DNA of 40,451 nt, taken from NCBI GenBank assembly GCA_039808325.1, contig JBDHSU010000018.1:1-40451 (forward strand), read 5' to 3'. The stretch's first letter is position 1. The number at the start of each line of letters is the position of its first letter. Source of the stretch: JAFKKS01 sp039808325. Its GTDB lineage: Bacteria; Pseudomonadota; Alphaproteobacteria; Rhizobiales; Xanthobacteraceae. Of this stretch, positions 1-7,697 are shown in pieces. Both the position numbers and the translations under genes were made by a program. The notes below the pieces were generated by a model that was given only the letters and a program-made list of their open reading frames with translations, was not told the DNA's origin and did no database searches.

Positions 1-42
1 CGACGCAAAAGGCCCGAGATTATCGGCGTTTTTTGCCTTCTT

Positions 43-94
43 TTTGAAAATCTCTGTTCCGCCGACTGCGTGGTGGTCCCAGAAGGACTCGAAC
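43..94 (-). repeat. Degenerate tRNA 3'-end copy with downstream flank (left repeat)
   Basis: Bases 65-94 match 27 of 30 bases of 4231-4260, the 3' end of the intact tRNA-Ile(CAU). They cover T-loop, 3' acceptor strand and CCA. The similarity continues past the CCA: a stretch reading TTTGAAAATCTCTGT here is TTTGGAAATCTCTGT at 4208. Right of base 94 the match stops abruptly inside the T-arm, and no 5' acceptor half follows, so this is not a whole tRNA. Orientation matches the intact gene, as expected for the distal attachment-site copy of an element inserted at a tRNA 3' end. That interpretation is inference. Confidence 0.6.
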
Positions 95-149
95 GACCAC
101 ACAGTCGCCGACAAACCGGTCTCTGCCGATGACGCGGGAAAATCCCCGG

Positions 150-551
150 TCAGCTCGGAAAATGTTCTACGTGGGTTTCGCCGGTGCGGCCTATGTAGAG
201 GGCCCTTCGGCCCGAGAACGAAACAATGTAACCCGCACACCCGGCGGCAGCAGCCTTCTTGCAGAACCCTTTGTAGGTATAGCCGGACACAAGCTGCTGG
301 GCTTCGGTGATGGCGGCGCCGATTCGCGTGGGATCGAAGTCGGGCGCAACCAGCGTATCGATATTGTGGGTGACAAGCTGAACGCTGTCGCCATCGGGCA
401 GATAGTAGGTCGCAGTGGCACGGCGAAAGTCAATTTCGTAGCTTTCAAATCCTGCCGCTATCAACGCCCCGACGATCTGCGGAAAGGTCATCGTGTTACC
501 CTCCGCTCCGGCGAGGCAGCTCTTGGCAACGGCTTTCTTTCGATCGTCCAT
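150..551 (-). CDS. DUF1398 family protein
   Basis: The 133-residue protein matches the DUF1398 pattern as I know it. It has an N-terminal MDDRKKAV segment, an NTMTFPQIV stretch, FESYEIDFRRATATYYLPDG, and a C-terminal GRTGETHVEHFP. Length fits the family, so it appears complete. No signal peptide or membrane segment is visible, so it is probably cytoplasmic; the biochemical role of the family is unknown to me. It lies 27 bp downstream of the MarR gene on the same strand and is likely cotranscribed with it. Third codon positions are less GC-rich than in the core genes further right, in line with a horizontally acquired segment. Confidence 0.75.
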   Translation of the reverse strand: MDDRKKAVAKSCLAGAEGNTMTFPQIVGALIAAGFESYEIDFRRATATYYLPDGDSVQLVTHNIDTLVAPDFDPTRIGAAITEAQQLVSGYTYKGFCKKAAAAGCAGYIVSFSGRRALYIGRTGETHVEHFPS

Positions 552-578
552 GGTCGTGCCCTTGTTGCTCCATTGATT

Positions 579-1040
579 TCAGTCAATGGGGACGACGGTC
601 ATCTGGCAGCGTTCCACCAGACGTTTCAGCAGCCGCTCCAGGCGCTTCCTTTCGTCGCCAGACAGTTGCTCAAAGAACTCCGCATCGTTGCGGTCGGCCA
701 ACTCAGCCAACTTCGGCACCAGTTCTGTTCCCCGCTTCGTCAGCGCAAGCGTCTGGGACCTTGCATCCGCCGCGCTTGATCTTCGGACAATCAGCGATTT
801 GGCGATCAGTCGATCGGCCAGCTTCGTGATTGCCCCGCGCGTCATTCCGATCTCTGCCGCGAGGCGGCTAGGGGCCATTGGCTTTTTGCCGTAGAGCGAA
901 CGCATCACGACCCACTCAGCGACCGTGACGCCCTGGGTGGCGACCTTGGCCGCAAAGGCATGCGAGACATGGTTGGATACGGTCCGTAGCCAGAAGCCAA
1001 GATGCTCGGTCAGAGCCGACACCGGCTTAATCGACGTCAT
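579..1040 (-). CDS. MarR family transcriptional regulator
   Basis: A 153-residue winged-helix repressor-type protein. The DNA-binding region is around residues 50-100: an AEWVVMRSLYG helix, SRLAAEIGMTRGAITKLADRL as recognition helix, and a wing with SSAADARSQTLALTKRG. It ends in long dimerisation helices. The open frame extends to 1091, but those 17 codons lie inside a 44-bp palindrome with no ribosome site. The ATG at 1038-1040 is preceded by CGGAG at 6-nt spacing, so I chose it. The palindrome just upstream (1051-1094) implies autoregulation. The downstream DUF1398 gene is probably in the same transcript. The ligand cannot be told from sequence. Confidence 0.88.
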   Translation of the reverse strand: MTSIKPVSALTEHLGFWLRTVSNHVSHAFAAKVATQGVTVAEWVVMRSLYGKKPMAPSRLAAEIGMTRGAITKLADRLIAKSLIVRRSSAADARSQTLALTKRGTELVPKLAELADRNDAEFFEQLSGDERKRLERLLKRLVERCQMTVVPID

Positions 1041-1050
1041 TTGATCTCCG

Positions 1051-1094
1051 TAGTTGACTAGGAAACTACTTGGCGTTAGTTTCTCAGTCAACTA
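1051..1094. promoter_or_regulatory. Extended palindrome, probable MarR operator
   Basis: The arms TAGTTGACT (1051-1059) and AGTCAACTA (1086-1094) are perfect inverted repeats. After two mismatched bases the symmetry resumes with GAAACTA against TAGTTTC, so 16 of the outer 18 positions pair around a short centre. The site sits directly upstream of the marR start and 32 bp upstream of a divergent small ORF. The TTGACT elements could double as -35 boxes. Size and position are typical for a MarR-family autoregulatory site; the binding assignment is inference. Confidence 0.7.
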
Positions 1095-1126
1095 TCTTGT
1101 GATGCTGACCTGACACGGAGGCGACG

Positions 1127-1240
1127 ATGGACGGCGAGGCAATACGTATCGTTCTGACGAAGCTGCCGCTGACTCCATTTGTTCTGGCGGTGCTTATACC
1201 GACTTTTCAGTCTCGACGCCCGCCTAGTTGGAGAGAGTGA
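1127..1240 (+). CDS. Small ORF divergent from marR (37 aa)
   Basis: ATG at 1127 follows a strong ribosome site GGAGG (1117-1121) at 5-nt spacing, and the frame runs 37 codons to TGA at 1238. The product has a hydrophobic centre (LPLTPFVLAVLIP) and a basic, proline-containing tail. I do not recognise the family. Its position just across the MarR palindrome suggests it is, or once was, the regulated divergent gene. It may be the truncated start of a larger membrane protein, since nothing else of size is encoded before the convergent nhaA block. Coding status is uncertain. Confidence 0.35.
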   Translation: MDGEAIRIVLTKLPLTPFVLAVLIPTFQSRRPPSWRE

Positions 1241-1291
1241 CAGGCGATCAAATTCCGTCTCCTCCTCGTAACCTACCTTTAGCATAGCATC

Positions 1292-1396
1292 TTAGTCGTC
1301 CCGTCGCGCTTTCGAACTTCTGCCTAGCAGGATCAGGCCTCCTATAAAGGCCAGCGCCATGACGACCAGAACGATGTTGATGGTTGTGCTGCTCAT
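1292..1396 (-). CDS. 34-residue single-pass membrane microprotein coupled to nhaA
   Basis: The ORF starts with an ATG (complement of 1394-1396) that overlaps the nhaA stop TGA (1393-1395) in an ATGA arrangement, the usual sign of translational coupling. GGAGAGG lies upstream inside the end of nhaA. The predicted product begins MSSTTINIVLVVMALAF, continues IGGLILLG and ends in a polar basic/acidic tail SSKARRDD. This gives one clear transmembrane helix with a charged C-terminus. Length, hydrophobicity and coupling support a real protein. It might be a small partner of the antiporter, but function is unknown. Confidence 0.6.
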   Translation of the reverse strand: MSSTTINIVLVVMALAFIGGLILLGRSSKARRDD

Positions 1397-2730
1397 CCCG
1401 CTGCCTCTCCAATGCTTGTGTTACGTCGTACACGTAAAGCACCCCAAAGAAATCCCAGGCAGGCGGAAGCGCCGGAGCCGACAAGAACGCCAAGCTTTGC
1501 TGCCTCCAGCAAGCTCCGATCATCAAACGCCAGCAACGCAATAAAGGTGGACATCGTAAATCCGACGCCTGCTAAAAGGCCCACTAAGATCACACCAGCC
1601 CATGAAACGCCGGGCGGCAATATGCCCCATCCGCATCGCACCATGAGCCAGGTTGCTCCGATCACGCCAATCGGCTTCCCCGCGATTAGGGCGACCGCAA
1701 TACCGACCATCACGAATTGCGATCCGCCGGCAGCCAGCTCAGAATTGCCGAACGTGACGCCTGCATTTGCCAGTGCAAAAAGAGGCATCACGAGATAGGC
1801 CACCCACGGATGCAATGCCGATTGCACCCGAACGACGGGAGGTAGAATTTCTCGGGTTGCCACACGAACCTGACGAAGGCGTTGGCTCGTCGGGATATCT
1901 GAACGGTCTCGTAACTCGGCGATCGCTTTAGAAGCCGCGTCCGCTGGAGGCTCTTGCATCGGCAGCGCTGCAACAGGCGTTAGCATTCCAAGGACGACAC
2001 CGGCGAGCGTTGGGTGGGCACCAGCAAGCAAGAAGCCTCCCCAGACGACGGCGCCCGCAGGCACGTACGCGAAGGCCGAGCCAACACCGACCCGCTGAAG
2101 ACCGAGCACAAGGAGCACGCCGGCGCCCGCAATCAAAATGCCGGTGAACGAGAGGCCAGTCGAGTACGCGAGAGCGATGATTAGGATCGCGACGACGTCA
2201 TCGATCACGGCGAGCGCCAAGAGAAACACACGAACATTGGCTGGGATGGAACGACCCAACAGGGCAAGAATGCCGACCGCAAATGCGATGTCCGTCGCGG
2301 TCGGCACCGCCCAGCCGCGGCGGGCAACAGGGTCGGTGTTCAGGGCAACATAAATGAGAGCAGGTCCGATCACGCCGCCTATCGCGGCTATGACCGGAAG
2401 CATGGCCTGCCTTACGTCCTTCAGCGCACCTTCATGGGTCTCGCGGCGGATTTCCATCCCGACGACGAGGAAGAATGCCGTCATCAACCCATCGTTTATG
2501 ATGAAGTGGAAGGATTGCGAAAAGGCGAAGCTGCCAACGCTTACCGAAACTGGGGTGTGCCAGAAGGCATCATAGCTGCTGCTGAAGGCAGAATTTGCCC
2601 AGAGCATTGCGACAACGGCTGCCACCAACAGCACAACGCCGCTGAGCGCTTCGACGTGCAAAAAGCGCTGAAATGCGTCGAAAGCACGTTCAGCAATTAC
2701 TTGGGAACGGGGACGAGAGGGGTAGACCAT
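1393..2730 (-). CDS. nhaA: Na+/H+ antiporter NhaA
   Basis: A 445-residue inner-membrane protein that exchanges cytoplasmic Na+ (or Li+) for external protons, for pH and salt tolerance. The NhaA signatures are clear: GWAVPTATDIAFAVG near residues 139-153, and the AVIDDVVAI helix with the paired aspartates that bind ion and proton, at about residues 177-178. About a dozen hydrophobic segments follow family order. The open frame could begin at 2814, but the first 28 codons are arginine-rich and unlike the family, so I prefer MVYPSRP at 2730. The stop overlaps the start of a 34-residue membrane ORF. Base composition is lower in GC than the core genes. Confidence 0.93.
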   Translation of the reverse strand: MVYPSRPRSQVIAERAFDAFQRFLHVEALSGVVLLVAAVVAMLWANSAFSSSYDAFWHTPVSVSVGSFAFSQSFHFIINDGLMTAFFLVVGMEIRRETHEGALKDVRQAMLPVIAAIGGVIGPALIYVALNTDPVARRGWAVPTATDIAFAVGILALLGRSIPANVRVFLLALAVIDDVVAILIIALAYSTGLSFTGILIAGAGVLLVLGLQRVGVGSAFAYVPAGAVVWGGFLLAGAHPTLAGVVLGMLTPVAALPMQEPPADAASKAIAELRDRSDIPTSQRLRQVRVATREILPPVVRVQSALHPWVAYLVMPLFALANAGVTFGNSELAAGGSQFVMVGIAVALIAGKPIGVIGATWLMVRCGWGILPPGVSWAGVILVGLLAGVGFTMSTFIALLAFDDRSLLEAAKLGVLVGSGASACLGFLWGALRVRRNTSIGEAAG

Positions 2731-2876
2731 GCACGCGCCTTGAGCGCGGCGGCCCGACCTACGCAATCCTGTCTCACCGCAACATGCAGCGACACCCTGT
2801 ATTATTTTTGGCACAGCATGCTGTTGTGCGCAACACTGCTGCGGACAATCGACTTCCTGCTTTTAGGAAATGCATC

Positions 2877-3167
2877 ATGCCGAAAGCCTATTGGGTCGCG
2901 ACTTATCGCTCGATCAAGGATCCTGCGGCGATGGCCGCATATGCCAAGGATTCACGCCCGGCCCTCGAAGCCTCCGGTGGTCGAGTTCTTGCGGGCGGAC
3001 TGCCTGCTATTGTGATGGAGATGGGCTTGAACGAGCGCGTCGTCTTGATCGAATTCGAGAGCGTCGAAGCGGCGAAGGCGGCCTACGAAAGTCCTGGATA
3101 CCAGACGGCTCATAAGTTGCTGGGCGACGCGGCCGAACGCGACATTCGGATCGTCGAGGCAGTGTAA
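2877..3167 (+). CDS. DUF1330 family protein
   Basis: A 96-residue cytoplasmic protein of the DUF1330 dimeric alpha/beta-barrel type. Visible family marks are the start MPKAYWVATY, a DPAAMAAYAKDSRPALEASGG stretch, VVLIEFESVEAAKAAYESPGYQ and a C-terminal RDIRIVEAV. ATG at 2877 has TTAGGAAAT upstream. An in-frame extension to 2673 crosses the divergent nhaA promoter region and is unlikely. It is transcribed away from nhaA across a 146-bp intergenic region. Function in the cell is not established for the family. Confidence 0.8.
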   Translation: MPKAYWVATYRSIKDPAAMAAYAKDSRPALEASGGRVLAGGLPAIVMEMGLNERVVLIEFESVEAAKAAYESPGYQTAHKLLGDAAERDIRIVEAV

Positions 3168-3278
3168 ATAGAATGCCGGTGAACAGTTGCGCCAGGGCGC
3201 CGAAAGCAGCAGCGCGGACCATCGAGCGGCCGACGGGCAGCCGCGACAATGGACGAAGAGTGCGGAGGGACAAGCTGA

Positions 3279-3476
3279 ATGCGCACCGTCGGTCTATTTC
3301 TGGAGAAGGCGGCGGCATTCGATCAACTCGCAGCGCACGCGCCGAATGACGTCACCCGTGCGGCTTACCGGGAGATCGCTGCCGGCTAACGTGACCTCGC
3401 GGCAAACCGCAAGATCCACATCCAAGAACTCGCAGCTGCTATCGCGGCGCGTAAGGACGGCCTGTCGACGGAATGA
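3279..3476 (+). pseudogene. Small helical protein gene interrupted by one in-frame stop
   Basis: ATG at 3279 follows GGAGGG (3264-3269). The frame encodes MRTVGLFLEKAAAFDQLAAH and continues to AAYREIAAG. A TAA at 3387-3389 follows, after which the same frame continues with RDLAANRKIHIQELAAAIAA to TGA at 3474. Reading through, the 65-codon product is one coherent amphipathic helical protein. It resembles the small alphaproteobacterial proteins whose EKAAxFxxLA start is followed by an AAYxxxAxxYRxLA repeat. A single change of a Tyr codon (TAC or TAT) to TAA would explain the break. The first 36 codons could still be translated. Confidence 0.45.
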
Positions 3477-4170
3477 AGGGGCGGGGCCGGAACCAAGATT
3501 GCTGGGCCGCGTTGAGAATGCGCCGGCACCCAGCCCCCCCTCCCAGCCGGCACTCAAAGCGCTGCCTCGGTCCCCATGCCGGGGCAGTTTGCTTTTGCGG
3601 AGTGAGCTTCACGCACGCGGCGCCATCTCGCGGGAGGCACGGAGGACCCACAGCAATGAAAGGGAGGCATGAGGTGCTTGTTAGGGCATCTGCTTGAGCG
3701 ACAGCACGTTACGGACTTGCGCCGTTGCGCGCGTGCAGTCTGTCCGCGCTGTGTTGTTCAATAGCCGCAAGGCGAGGTCGAGCGACGAGGCTTTCAGGTC
3801 CTTGAGGTCAGTCAGGAGAAGTTGGCTGGCATCACCGAGAGTGGCGAGCCTCCGGCTAGCCTCGCTGCCGTCGGCCACCTCCTCGGAATGTCAAATCCAG
3901 TAGCAGGCGCCTTGGACCGGTCGACTGTCGGCAACAGACAACAATGATAGTTGCGCCATCGTGGTTTCAAGCGCGACTTTCGATCCCGTTCAATATTGGC
4001 GGCCGACGCCGATAAACGAAACAATACAAACCAGTCTCAGTCATTGCGGACAAAGTCTCTGATCGACCCCGTTCAAGCCATTGGGAAATAACAATGTGCC
4101 TATCAGAGACCGGCACCGCATTCTGCCGATAATGCGTCGGCGGGAAGTCTCTGTGGCAATTCCAAAGAGG
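3477..4170. other. Gene-poor stretch within the accessory segment
   Basis: I see no confident gene here. Several frames stay open because the DNA is GC-rich, but their products lack recognisable motifs and ribosome sites. One 65-codon minus-strand frame (3681-3878) is listed separately as doubtful. Short recurrences of GTCTCTG and of CCGATAAT-like words occur between about 4050 and 4170, and similar words occur at the window start. They may be decayed copies of the tRNA downstream region. Confidence 0.4.
3681..3878 (-). pseudogene. Doubtful 65-codon helical ORF, possibly a gene fragment
   Basis: The frame begins with GTG (complement of 3876-3878) and encodes a largely helical product with LATLGDASQLLLTDLKDLKA and a C-terminal VRNVLSLKQMP. 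GAGGAG abuts the GTG directly, which is too close for a normal ribosome site. An in-frame TGA lies a few codons upstream, so the reading frame cannot be much longer unless shifted. A weak resemblance to phasin-like helices is not enough to name it. It may be the 3' remnant of a decayed gene. Confidence 0.2.
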
Positions 4171-4194
4171 AAAAAGTCCCGATAATACGGGCAC
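4171..4194 (-). terminator. Possible terminator downstream of tRNA-Ile
   Basis: On the minus strand CCCG-TATTAT-CGGG forms a 4-bp stem (4178-4191) and is followed within three bases by a run of five T (complement of 4171-4175). It lies about 45 bp beyond the tRNA CCA end. The stem is short, so this is only a weak candidate. A similar CCCGA..TCGG hairpin with a T-run sits at 13-33 beside the left tRNA fragment. Confidence 0.35.
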
Positions 4195-4207
4195 TTTTCG
4201 CGTGTGC

Positions 4208-4260
4208 TTTGGAAATCTCTGTGTTTGCAAACTGCGTGGTGGGCCCGGCAGGACTCGAAC
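4208..4260 (-). repeat. Right copy of the tRNA-end direct repeat
   Basis: This segment spans the T-loop, acceptor and CCA of the intact tRNA-Ile plus about 29 bp of its downstream flank. It aligns with 43-94 with one single-base gap. Identity is highest over the tRNA part (27 of 30) and over the first 15 bases of the far flank (14 of 15). The two copies enclose about 4.1 kb and point the same way, the geometry of island insertion into a tRNA 3' end. Confidence 0.55.
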
Positions 4261-4312
4261 CTGCAACCAGACCGTTATGAGCGGCCGGCTCTAACCATTG
4301 AGCTACGGGCCC
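4237..4312 (-). tRNA. tRNA-Ile(CAU), isoleucine-2 type
   Basis: Read on the minus strand, a full 76-nt cloverleaf forms. The acceptor stem is GGGCCCG/CGGGCCC with discriminator A and encoded CCA. The D-arm is GCTC/GAGC, the anticodon stem GGCCG/CGGTC with loop CTCATAA, and the T-arm GCAGG-TTCGAGT-CCTGC. The anticodon is CAU. The CTCATAA loop and acceptor resemble tRNA-Ile2, whose C34 is changed to lysidine by TilS so that it reads AUA codons, rather than the methionine tRNAs. Its 3' end faces the accessory segment. Confidence 0.9.
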
Positions 4313-4605
4313 GAAGGAGGGCAAGCCGGCGCCCGTTAGAGCATCTTTTGGCGTGGCATGCAGCCGTTTGCGGTGAGAAAGCGCGGCAAATCCAAAGATT
4401 ACGGCGCCGTCTGAGGGCCGGGCTTGGGCGCAAAGCGTCCGGCGGCTCGGGCGCGGCGCGTGCGACACGTCGCTGTCCGTCCGAACGGACGTATGGTTGT
4501 TCGATGCGGCCTTGCCTATTACGCTTGCCGCCGCAATCGCAACACGTTTCGGCAACAGGTTGCGGCGCGGATTTCAGCCCGCTGCGGCGTTGGAGGATGG
4601 AGAGA
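4313..4605. promoter_or_regulatory. Divergent tRNA-Ile / SIMPL gene intergenic region
   Basis: No gene is seen. It should hold the tRNA promoter (leftward) and that of the SIMPL-domain gene (rightward), but I find no convincing -35/-10 pair. A 14-bp hairpin-like palindrome CGTCCG-AA-CGGACG lies at 4478-4491. Its significance is unclear. Confidence 0.3.
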
Positions 4606-5343
4606 ATGCGCAGAATGAACCTTCTCGGAGCGGTCGGCATGGCTGTGGTCTTGGCGAGCGGCTTTGCGGCCGCGGCGCATGCGGCGGTTGATCGCCCATT
4701 CCCGGCGATCACCGTAAGCGGCGAGGCCGAGATCTCGGTTGCGCCGGACATCGCCGAAACCTCCGCTGGCGTCACCACGGAGGCGAAGACGGTTCGTGAG
4801 GCCAGCGCGGCGAATACCCAGGCGATGACGGCCGTGATCGCTGCGCTGAAGCAGGCCGGCGTCGGCGACAAGGATATTCAGACCGGGCATATCTCGATTC
4901 AGCCGGTTTACAATAATACGCAGAGCAAGAAGGAGGGCCGGCCGGACGAGCCGCGCATCGTCGGCTATCGGGTGGGCAATCAGGTGAGGCTGAAGGTGCG
5001 CGATCTGGCCCGTTTGGGCGAGGTGCTCGATCAGGCTATCGCCGCGGGGGCGACGGATGTCTTCGGCGTCTCCTTCTCGGTTTCGGAGGCCTCGAAGGCG
5101 CTCGATGCGGCGCGCGGCGCGGCCGTCGCGGATGCGAAACGTAAGGCCGATCTCTTCGCCAAGGCGGCCGGCGCGCAGGTCGGTCGCGCCATCGACATCG
5201 CGGAAGCCGGCGCGGCGGTGCCGCGGCAGATGCGATTTGCAGCCGCGGCTGACAGGCGGACCTTGGCCGCGCCGATGCCGATCGCGACGGGGGAGAACAC
5301 GCTGCACGTCACCGTGACGATCACCTATGAGTTGCTGAACTAA
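4606..5343 (+). CDS. SIMPL-domain (DUF541) periplasmic protein
   Basis: A 245-residue exported protein with a signal peptide (MRRMNLLGAVGMAVVLASGF, then AAAAHA, probable cleavage before AVDRPFP). The mature part is a SIMPL/DUF541 domain. ITVSGEAEISVAPDIAETSAGV opens the domain, KQAGVGDKDIQTGHISIQP and VGYRVGNQVRLKVRDL are in the middle, and VTITYELLN ends it. Family members are outer-membrane or periplasmic proteins of uncertain role, linked in some bacteria to oxidative stress. The ATG at 4606 has GGAGG (4592-4596) upstream. ATGs at 4597 and 4615 are in frame and cannot be excluded. It stands alone, 89 bp before the tup operon. Confidence 0.88.
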   Translation: MRRMNLLGAVGMAVVLASGFAAAAHAAVDRPFPAITVSGEAEISVAPDIAETSAGVTTEAKTVREASAANTQAMTAVIAALKQAGVGDKDIQTGHISIQPVYNNTQSKKEGRPDEPRIVGYRVGNQVRLKVRDLARLGEVLDQAIAAGATDVFGVSFSVSEASKALDAARGAAVADAKRKADLFAKAAGAQVGRAIDIAEAGAAVPRQMRFAAAADRRTLAAPMPIATGENTLHVTVTITYELLN

Positions 5344-5432
5344 CGGCTCTCGGCGTGGCGGGGTCCGAAAACCGCTCGCGGATGCCGCGCGTTTCGGTGG
5401 AAATGCGCGGCCGCACGCCGTAAGGGGGGGCC

Positions 5433-6124
5433 ATGTCCGGCTTTCATGCGGCGCTCGATCTCGTTCTGCAAGGCAACCCGTCGCTCTATGCGATCGTGCG
5501 CCTTTCGCTGCTGGTCAGCCTCTCGGCGATCTTGATCGCCGCGTTGGTCGGGCTTCCGGTCGGCGCGTGGCTGGCGCTCGCGCGTTTTCGGGGCCGAAGT
5601 GCGCTGATCGTCGCGCTCAACGCCTGCATGGGCTTGCCGCCGGTGGTGGTGGGCTTGAGTGTGTTTCTACTGTTGTCGCGCTCCGGCCCGCTCGGGTCCT
5701 GGGGGATCCTGTTCACGGCGAAAGCGATGGTCATCGCGCAGGCGATCCTGGTGACGCCGATCATTGCCGCGCTCGCCCGCCAGACGATCGAGGACCTCTG
5801 GCTCGAATATCGAGCCGAATTCGAAGCCATGGGCGTCGGTCTGTTGCGGCGTGTTGTTGCGCTGCTGTGGGATGCGCGTGTGAGCCTGCTGACGACCTTG
5901 CTCGCCGGCTTCGGCCGCGCCGCCGCCGAAGTCGGTGCGGTGATGATCGTCGGCGGCAATATCGAGGGCTACACGCGCACAATGACGACGGCGATCGCGC
6001 TCGAGACATCGAAAGGCGATCTGCCTCTGGCGATGGGGCTTGGCCTTATCCTCATCGTTATCGTCATCGCCATCAATGGCGCCGCCTGGGGCTTGCGTCA
6101 ACTTGGTGAGCAGCGAGGGGGGCG

Positions 6125-6128
<4 letters not shown>
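5433..6128 (+). CDS. tupB: Tungstate-type ABC transporter permease TupB
   Basis: A 231-residue inner-membrane permease of the binding-protein-dependent type. Several hydrophobic helices are evident, with the cytoplasmic coupling loop EFEAMGVGLLRRVVALLWDARVSLLTTLLAGFGRAAAEVGAVMIVGGNIEGYTRTMTTAI in segment order typical of TupB. The AAAEVGAVMIVGGN and TRTMTTAI elements are characteristic of tungstate permeases as I know them. It is the first gene of tupB-tupC-tupA. It overlaps tupC by 4 bp (ATGA), indicating coupling. The start follows AAGGGGGG. Confidence 0.9.
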
Positions 6129-6850
<722 letters not shown>

Positions 6851-6869
6851 ATGGGAAAGGAAGAGCATC

Positions 6870-7697
6870 ATGTTGCATCGTCGAATGTTGTTGGCGGCAT
6901 TGGTCGCCGCCGCGCTGGCGCCGCAGGCGCACGCTCAAGACAAATCGATCGTCGTGGCCTCGACGACGTCCACCCAGGATTCCGGTCTGTTCGGATACAT
7001 TCTCCCGATCTTCAAGGCGAAGACCGGCATCGACGTGAAGGTCGTCGCGCAGGGCACCGGCCAGGCGCTGGATACGGCGCGCCGGGGCGACGCGGATGTC
7101 GTATTCGTGCACGCCAAGGCGCAGGAGGAGAAATTCCTCGCCGAAGGCTTTGGCGTGAAGCGTTATCCGGTGATGTACAACGACTTCGTGCTGATCGGAC
7201 CCAAGAGCGATCCGGCCGGCGTGAAGGGGACGAAGGACATCGTCGCGGCGCTCAAGACGATCAAAGCGAAGGCCGCGCCGTTCGTTTCGCGCGGCGATCG
7301 TTCGGGTACGCACAGCGCCGAGCTGCGGCTGTGGAAGGTCGCCGCGATCGACATCGCGAAAGACAAGGGACCCTGGTATCGCGAAATCGGCCAAGGCATG
7401 GGCGCGGCGCTCAACACCGCCGCATCGATGAACGGTTACGTCATCTCCGATCGCGGTACCTGGATTTCGTTCAAGAACAAGGGCGATCTGACGATCGCGG
7501 TCGAGGGCGACAAGCGGTTGTTCAACCAGTACGGCGTCATGCTGGTGAATCCCGCGAAACATCCGGCGGTGAAGAAGGAGCTGGGCCAGGCCTTCATCGA
7601 TTGGCTTGTTTCGCCGGAGGGGCAGAAGACGATCGCGGATTACAAGATCAACGGTCAGGAACTGTTTTATCCGAACGCAGGCGATCCGAACGCGTGA
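6870..7697 (+). CDS. tupA: Tungstate-binding periplasmic protein TupA
   Basis: A 275-residue periplasmic binding protein with a signal peptide (MLHRRMLLAALVAAALAPQA, cleavage near HAQ-DKS). The mature N-terminus VVASTTSTQDSGLF carries the TTS-type oxyanion-binding motif of TupA/WtpA-like proteins. Further binding-cleft segments are GTGQALDTARRGDADVV, FVSRGDRSGTHSAE and MNGYVISDRGTW. It delivers tungstate (possibly also molybdate) to TupBC. The start at 6870 has AAGGAAGAG upstream and begins 19 bp after tupC. The stop overlaps the next gene's GTG (GTGA). Confidence 0.92.
   Translation: MLHRRMLLAALVAAALAPQAHAQDKSIVVASTTSTQDSGLFGYILPIFKAKTGIDVKVVAQGTGQALDTARRGDADVVFVHAKAQEEKFLAEGFGVKRYPVMYNDFVLIGPKSDPAGVKGTKDIVAALKTIKAKAAPFVSRGDRSGTHSAELRLWKVAAIDIAKDKGPWYREIGQGMGAALNTAASMNGYVISDRGTWISFKNKGDLTIAVEGDKRLFNQYGVMLVNPAKHPAVKKELGQAFIDWLVSPEGQKTIADYKINGQELFYPNAGDPNA

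Noticed and set aside
65..150. A complete second tRNA on the minus strand
   Set aside because: The T-stem does not pair beyond the T-loop and no 5' acceptor strand is found where needed; only a 3' fragment is present.
2813..2824. Perfect 12-bp palindrome ACAGCATGCTGT between nhaA and the DUF1330 gene
   Set aside because: Several 12-bp palindromes are expected by chance in 40 kb (another is TCCGGTACCGGA at 20187-20198), and no promoter element overlaps it clearly.
3187..3672. 161-codon plus-strand frame in the gene-poor region
   Set aside because: Arg/Ser-rich product without motifs or ribosome site; it overlaps the better-supported broken small gene in another frame.
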